Source: Clostridia bacterium | Lineage (GTDB): Bacteria > Bacillota > Clostridia > Oscillospirales > Acutalibacteraceae | NCBI GenBank assembly: GCA_017428525.1 | Contig: JAFRQQ010000013.1 | Location: 186,001 to 250,000 of the forward strand | Length of the DNA stretch: 64,000 nt | Reading direction: 5' to 3' | Part shown: one piece after another, positions 60,035-64,000 of the stretch | How the letters are laid out: every line of letters starts with the position of its first letter | Numbering within the stretch: position 1 is the first letter of the stretch | Program-made: the position numbers and the translations under genes | Notes under the pieces: generated by a model | Databases searched by the model: none | What the model saw: only the letters and a program-made list of their open reading frames with translations | What the model was told of the DNA's origin: nothing

Positions 60035-61003
60035 TTATAAAAACCTGTAAGGCGCGATCTGCGCGAGCTTCCCCTGTTCAAAACAGGCGATGTTTCTGAA
60101 CGCATCCTGCATCATGGCGCGGAAGGAATCCGCCGTGACGCCGCCGATATGGGGCGTCAGAATCACATTGTCGATCTCCCGCAGAGGATAGTCCGCCGGG
60201 AATGGCTCCTCGGCGTGCACGTCCAGCCCGGCATAGGCGAGCTTTCCCGCGCGCAGCGCATCGGCGAGCGCAACCTGATCCACGATCCCGCCGCGCGCCG
60301 TGTTGACGAGCACCGCGCCGTCTTTCATCCCCGCGATCGACGCCGCGTTGATCAGATGCGCCGTCTCCGGCGTCAGACCGCAGTGGACGGTCACAACGTC
60401 CGATTCCGCAAGCAGCGTCCCGAGCGGGATGAACCGCAGCCCGTGTTCCGATTCAAACGCCGCCGGCGCCCGCTGCACGTCGTAATAGAGGATCTGCACG
60501 CAAAACGGCCGGAGCAGCCCGACCAGCGTCTTCGCGATATTGCCCATGCCGATCATGCCGACGGTTTTGCCCCTGAGCTCCGCCGTCCGGACGCCCTGCT
60601 CCTGCTTTTGCCAGATCCCGTTTTTTGTGTTGCGGTCAACGGTCGGGAGCTTGCGAAGGCAGGCCAGGATCAGCAGCAGCGCGTGCTCCGCCACGCTTTC
60701 GGCGTTCACGCCCTGATTGACGTAGAGCGGAATCCCCTTTTCCCTGATTGCGTCCAGGTCCAGCGCATCCAGCCCGACGCCGGAGCGCTGAATCATTTTC
60801 AGCTTTTCCGCGCGGTCGAGCACCGCGCGCGTGATTTGCAGACGGCCGCCGGCGAGCAGATAATCTGCGCCGGATACGCACGCCTCCAGCGCCTGCTGCG
60901 TCTGCGACGGCAGGAACCGGAGCTGAAAGCCCTCCGGCACCGTGCCGAGCACGATCTCCAGCGGTCTGCCTGTATACTTGTTCGTCAAAAGAACCGATTT
61001 CAT
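60035..61003 (-). CDS. D-isomer-specific 2-hydroxyacid dehydrogenase
   Basis: This 322-residue NAD(P)-dependent enzyme is of the SerA/LdhA type. It has QRSGVGLDALDLDA, the cofactor loop GMIGMGNIAKTL, the substrate region NTARGGIVDQ with catalytic Arg, and GLDVHAEEPFPADYP followed by TPHIGGVT with the catalytic His. It interconverts a 2-oxo acid and a D-2-hydroxy acid; the substrate cannot be named. In this module it could make a hydroxy acid to be ligated by ATP-grasp enzymes. The ATG at 61003 is 4 bases after the acyltransferase stop. Confidence 0.92.
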   Translation of the reverse strand: MKSVLLTNKYTGRPLEIVLGTVPEGFQLRFLPSQTQQALEACVSGADYLLAGGRLQITRAVLDRAEKLKMIQRSGVGLDALDLDAIREKGIPLYVNQGVNAESVAEHALLLILACLRKLPTVDRNTKNGIWQKQEQGVRTAELRGKTVGMIGMGNIAKTLVGLLRPFCVQILYYDVQRAPAAFESEHGLRFIPLGTLLAESDVVTVHCGLTPETAHLINAASIAGMKDGAVLVNTARGGIVDQVALADALRAGKLAYAGLDVHAEEPFPADYPLREIDNVILTPHIGGVTADSFRAMMQDAFRNIACFEQGKLAQIAPYRFL

Positions 61004-61007
61004 AGCT

Positions 61008-61688
61008 TTATCTTTCACGAGCAAACTGCTCGAGCCGTTCCAGTTTTTCTTCGGTCAGATCCCCGCGCAGGCAATCCGCGGCGGCCCGGATCGTTTCGAT
61101 CTCCCAGTCCCACCACCGCAGATGCAGCAGACGTTCGACCGTTTCCGCGTCGAAGCGGTATTTGATCACTCTGGCCGGGCAGCCGACGGCGATGGCATAG
61201 GGCGGAATATCCTCGAGCACCAGCGCGCTCGCGCCGATCACCGCGCCGTCGCCGACCGTCACGCCGCGCACGACGTTGGCCTTCGAGCCCATCCACACGT
61301 CGTTGCCGATCACCGTATACTCCGTTTCATCCACAGGCGCGAGCCCGTCGCCGACGCCGAAGATTTTCTTCCACCAGGTATCGGTATACATGCAGGCGGC
61401 TTTATAATTGTGGTTGCTCCCGCCGATGCTCAGCTGCCATGACAGGTCGCAGTATTTGCCGACCTTGGTGAATTTCATCACGGAGCTCTTTCCGAGGAAG
61501 GTGCCGGCGCTGATCGACGAGTGGATCACCGAGCAATCCCGGCCGATCTCCACTTTTTCTCCGATGTCGGAGGAAAGAATCACGGCGCGGTCGGAAATCA
61601 CGGCGTCGGCTCCGATCACGGAGTCACGGATGCAGGTATCTTGATAAATCCTGCCGGTTGCGGCGATCACTGAATTGACAGGTTCCAT
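61008..61688 (-). CDS. CatB-like hexapeptide acetyltransferase
   Basis: This 226-residue left-handed beta-helix acyltransferase is of the xenobiotic/CatB-related class. It shows hexapeptide runs (CIRDSVIGADAVISDRAVI, GRDCSVIHSSI), the loop SIGGSNHNYKAACMYTDTWW with the catalytic His and a final TVIGNDVWMGSKANVVRGVTVG. It ends with a helical C-terminal extension. In capsule loci such enzymes O-acetylate sugar units. The ATG at 61688 was selected for GGGTGGAG just upstream. It lies 22 bases after the ATP-grasp gene. Confidence 0.88.
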   Translation of the reverse strand: MEPVNSVIAATGRIYQDTCIRDSVIGADAVISDRAVILSSDIGEKVEIGRDCSVIHSSISAGTFLGKSSVMKFTKVGKYCDLSWQLSIGGSNHNYKAACMYTDTWWKKIFGVGDGLAPVDETEYTVIGNDVWMGSKANVVRGVTVGDGAVIGASALVLEDIPPYAIAVGCPARVIKYRFDAETVERLLHLRWWDWEIETIRAAADCLRGDLTEEKLERLEQFARER

Positions 61689-61710
61689 GGCTCCACCCTT
61701 CACTATCTCT

Positions 61711-62922
61711 TTATCTGGCCATACGGCTCACGCCGTTCACATCAAGAATATCGATCGTTTTCAAAACGGTTTGGATCTTCTCTTCCAGCGCTTCCCGCGA
61801 ATCGGCGGTCATCAGCAGCGTTGCCGCGCGATTGCTGGAGGTCCGGTTGGCGTCCACCGCGTCGCCGCGCTTTTTGAGCACCGCGCTGTAATCCACCGTG
61901 CCGTTAGCAAGCAGCGCGTCCAGACCGGCTACTTCGCCGAATACGCCCGGCTCCATATACAGCAGCAAGGTCGCCAGCGGCTTCGGCCGGTCAAATCCGG
62001 CTGCCGTCGAGAGCGCCTCGCCCAGAAATGACTGAATGGACAGGTCGACGATATCGATCCCGGTCGCCCGCTTGACCATCTGGAAGCTCAGACCGCCGCC
62101 GATGCGCGGCGCGAATTCCAGCACGCTGATCACGCCGTCATGCAGCCGCGCCTGATAGAAAAACGGGGTGTTGACCAGCCCGAAAGCATCCGCAATCCGC
62201 TGCGCGAGCACGGCCGCCTGCGCATCCTCCGCCGCCGTCATTTCGGCCGGCACGATCGATCCGCCGGAATTGAGCTCAATCGCATCCTGGGAGAGCGTGC
62301 GCTTGCTTCTGGTCATGAGCACCTGCGCCTTGCCGCCGATTGCGACGCAATCCACCTGAATCTCGACGCCCGGGCAATAGCCTTCCACGATTCCGTGCCC
62401 CGACCGGCTGACCCGCAGCGCGTCTTTGCCGAATTCGATCAGCGCTTCGGGCGTTTCCGCCTTATGGACGCCCTTGGAGCTGTATGCGTCCACGGGTTTG
62501 ACCACAAGCGGGAACGGCAGACTGCAGCCGCGCAGCTGCTCGACCGAGTCGAACAGCATATAATCCGACGTCGTGACGCCGCCTTTTTTGAACAGCCGCT
62601 TCATGCGCCCTTTGTTCGTGACGTCCAGGCTGGTTTCGTAGCTGTAGGGATGCGGCAATCCCAGCGTTTCCCCGACGTAGCAGCAGACGGAATTCGCCTG
62701 CTCCGAGCAGGAGGAAATGACCAGATCCACCGCGTTTTCCTTGGCGGCGGCAACGATCGCATCCTTGTCGAACGCGCTCACGCAAAGGAATTCATCCGCA
62801 AACGGGACGGCCGGCGCGTTCGGATTCATATCCGCCAGCAGGACGTAATAGCCGCGCGCTTTCAGCTTTTCGATCAGCAGCGTGTGAGGCACGGTCGCGC
62901 ACAGCACGAGTGCTTTTTTCAT
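61711..62922 (-). CDS. ATP-grasp carboxylate-amine ligase-like protein (third of three)
   Basis: This 403-residue protein has a classic three-domain ATP-grasp fold. The N-terminal alpha/beta domain is LVLCATVPHTLLIEKLKARG, YVLLADMNP. The lid region is FPLVVKPVDAYSSKGVHKA and the catalytic end GVISVLEFAPRIGGGLS, with Glu and Arg/Asn-like ligands. It belongs to the carbamoyl-phosphate-synthase/PurK-like group rather than the ATPgrasp_ST type of the other two, so it is probably an amide or amino-acid ligase. It overlaps the sugar transferase stop by 4 bases and precedes the CatB gene. Confidence 0.9.
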   Translation of the reverse strand: MKKALVLCATVPHTLLIEKLKARGYYVLLADMNPNAPAVPFADEFLCVSAFDKDAIVAAAKENAVDLVISSCSEQANSVCCYVGETLGLPHPYSYETSLDVTNKGRMKRLFKKGGVTTSDYMLFDSVEQLRGCSLPFPLVVKPVDAYSSKGVHKAETPEALIEFGKDALRVSRSGHGIVEGYCPGVEIQVDCVAIGGKAQVLMTRSKRTLSQDAIELNSGGSIVPAEMTAAEDAQAAVLAQRIADAFGLVNTPFFYQARLHDGVISVLEFAPRIGGGLSFQMVKRATGIDIVDLSIQSFLGEALSTAAGFDRPKPLATLLLYMEPGVFGEVAGLDALLANGTVDYSAVLKKRGDAVDANRTSSNRAATLLMTADSREALEEKIQTVLKTIDILDVNGVSRMAR

Positions 62923-63608
62923 TCCGACTGTCCTCCCGTCTGCTCGCCTTCGCCCGCTCTCAACTCGCCGTGTTCGTTAAAATACGTCCGGATCCACTGG
63001 TTTTCTTTAAAATTCTCAACGCCCTCGCCGGTGAAGACCTCTTTGATGGTCATAAAGACGATCTTCGCGTCCATCAGGAACGTGATGTTGTCGACATATT
63101 CGACGTCCTGCTCAAACTTCTGTTTCCAGGGGATGCCTCTTCTGCCCTTGACCTGCGTGAGTCCCGTCAGGCCCGGGCGCACCTCGTGCCTTCTCATTTC
63201 GAAGCTGTTGTAATACTCCAGATAGCTCACCAGCAGCGGTCTGGGACCGACAAGACTCATATCGCCCTTGAAAATATTGATCAGCTCCGGCAGCTCATCC
63301 AGACTCGTGGCGCGGATGAACTTGCCGAATTTGGTCAGACGCAGTCTGTCCGGCAGCAGCTCGCCGTTTTCATCCGTCTGATTGCTCATGGAGCGGAATT
63401 TATACATCTTGAAGGTTTTGCCGTCCTTGCCCACGCGGTCCTGCGTGAAGAACACGGGGGAACCGAGATCGATCCGCACAAGGAGCGCGAGGATCAGATA
63501 GACCCAGAAGAACAGCACCAGAACCAGTCCGGTCGCCGTCACGTCGATCAGCCGTTTGAAAAACGCCTCATACGGGCCTTTGACTTGATGTTTTTTCGTG
63601 CTTTCCAT
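62919..63608 (-). CDS. Initiating undecaprenyl-phosphate sugar transferase (polyprenyl glycosylphosphotransferase)
   Basis: This 229-residue protein of the bacterial sugar transferase family starts surface-polymer repeat units by moving a sugar phosphate onto undecaprenyl phosphate. It has one N-terminal hydrophobic segment (KRLIDVTATGLVLVLFFWVY) and the catalytic block FTQDRVGKDGKTFKMYKFRSM. SLDELPELINIFKGDMSLVGPRP (key DELPE and GPRP) and PGLTGLTQVKGR also match. It is the short form without the large N-terminal membrane domain of WbaP. The ATG at 63608 is favoured by AGGAGA 6 bases upstream; an ATG at 63614 overlaps the previous stop. It marks the operon as a polysaccharide locus. Confidence 0.93.
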   Translation of the reverse strand: MESTKKHQVKGPYEAFFKRLIDVTATGLVLVLFFWVYLILALLVRIDLGSPVFFTQDRVGKDGKTFKMYKFRSMSNQTDENGELLPDRLRLTKFGKFIRATSLDELPELINIFKGDMSLVGPRPLLVSYLEYYNSFEMRRHEVRPGLTGLTQVKGRRGIPWKQKFEQDVEYVDNITFLMDAKIVFMTIKEVFTGEGVENFKENQWIRTYFNEHGELRAGEGEQTGGQSE

Positions 63609-63610
63609 GC

Positions 63611-64000
63611 TCATTCTCCTAACTCAACAGTTGCGATCCGCGGCTCAAAGCAGCAGGCGGGCCGCACGCAGACGATCCGCACGCCGGAGGCTCTCTGCGG
63701 TCCGACTTTCATAAAGGTTGCGATCACGGAGGTGCTGCCGCCCAGACCGAGCGGCCCGATCTTCGCTTCATTGACGCGGCGGGTGATTTCCCGCTCCATT
63801 TCGCTCTGCACGTCATATCTGCCGTCCGCCTGCGCCTGCAGCATCATGCTTGCGGCTTCGAAATGCGACCGGCCGACGCCGATGGCCAGCGTGCAGGGCG
63901 AGCAGCCGAGCTGCGCGACGCCCTCGGTCGCCCATTGCACGATCTCATCGAGCACGACCTGCGTGCTGTGCTTGTGAAACACGCGGTAGGTCTTTGCACG
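63611..64000 (-). CDS. Class I fumarate hydratase alpha-like subunit, N-terminus cut by the window edge
   Basis: About 130 residues are visible and the frame is open at base 64000. The stretch GCSPCTLAIGVGRSHFEAASMMLQ and the later IGPLGLGGSTSVIATFMKVGP match the alpha subunit (or N-terminal half) of class I fumarase/L-tartrate dehydratase (iron-sulphur hydro-lyases). The C-terminus (VRPACCFEPRIATVELG) is where a separate beta subunit would normally follow. No beta subunit is seen after it: the next gene is the sugar transferase. Its product might be a C4 or C5 acid for the module. The upstream part must be seen to decide. Confidence 0.75.
   Translation of the reverse strand, partial: RAKTYRVFHKHSTQVVLDEIVQWATEGVAQLGCSPCTLAIGVGRSHFEAASMMLQAQADGRYDVQSEMEREITRRVNEAKIGPLGLGGSTSVIATFMKVGPQRASGVRIVCVRPACCFEPRIATVELGE

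Noticed and set aside
57739..60099. 786-residue plus-strand frame antisense to the U32-like and MmgE/PrpD genes
   Set aside because: It spans two overlapping real minus-strand genes with conserved motifs. No ribosome binding site was found.

Overview
The window looks like chromosomal DNA from a high-GC anaerobic member of the Clostridia, probably near the Oscillospiraceae. The evidence is a Gram-positive-type gene set (AddAB rather than RecBCD, a short FtsY, a 362-residue RpoD in a dgt-dnaG-rpoD run, AbrB-type regulator, MtaB, zinc-type L31 and L32), DUF4474 surface proteins, strong AGGAGG ribosome binding sites and sigma-A promoters with 17-base spacers. I found no phage, insertion sequence, CRISPR array or tRNA gene. 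The taxonomic call is inference.

Layout. Bases 1-5340 (minus strand) form a small carbohydrate operon: an unusual propeller/toroid protein, a degenerate GH38-like protein, RarA and a GPH sugar symporter. At 5500-6324 is a divergently transcribed sugar isomerase-type TIM barrel. At 6600-11646 two half-size ABC exporters with N-terminal zinc ribbons flank a DUF1854 protein. Next come a PAP2 phosphatase and a calcium-type P-ATPase. From 15.5 to 19.2 kb there is an AbrB/zinc protein, a small secreted protein and two DUF4474 paralogues with Thr-rich mucin-like linkers. From 19.3 to 28.7 kb is housekeeping: tmRNA (ssrA), smpB, yhbY, rdgB, ftsY, a divergent dnaA, rpoD, dnaG, dgt, yigZ and rpmE. From 28.8 to 41.2 kb are addA-addB, yceD-rpmF, a P-loop protein, pgi, a D,D-carboxypeptidase and mtaB.

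From 41.2 kb to the right edge the window is devoted to cell-surface polysaccharide. A plus-strand operon (41489-46016) encodes a UDP-glucose dehydrogenase fused to an N-terminal XRE DNA-binding domain, a galacturonokinase-like GHMP kinase, a sugar nucleotidyltransferase and a UDP-glucuronate 4-epimerase. Together these look like a UDP-GlcA/UDP-GalA supply unit with both de novo and salvage entries. A 25-base palindrome sits just upstream, and a related 17-base palindrome lies about 190 bases further up; both are candidate operators for the fused XRE domain. A convergent minus-strand operon of at least 17 genes (beyond 64000 down to 46106) begins, within the window, with a fumarase-like subunit and an initiating sugar transferase. 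It ends with the CapE/CapG/CapF enzymes of UDP-L-FucNAc synthesis.

In the middle of that operon is an unusual organic-acid module: three ATP-grasp ligases, a citrate-lyase-like C-C bond lyase, a two-subunit CoA transferase, an MmgE/PrpD protein, a D-2-hydroxyacid dehydrogenase, a TIM-barrel protein, a sodium symporter and two hexapeptide acyltransferases. I read it as a pathway that makes a carboxylic acid and attaches it to the surface polysaccharide. This module and the XRE-dehydrogenase fusion are the best candidates for undescribed biology here.
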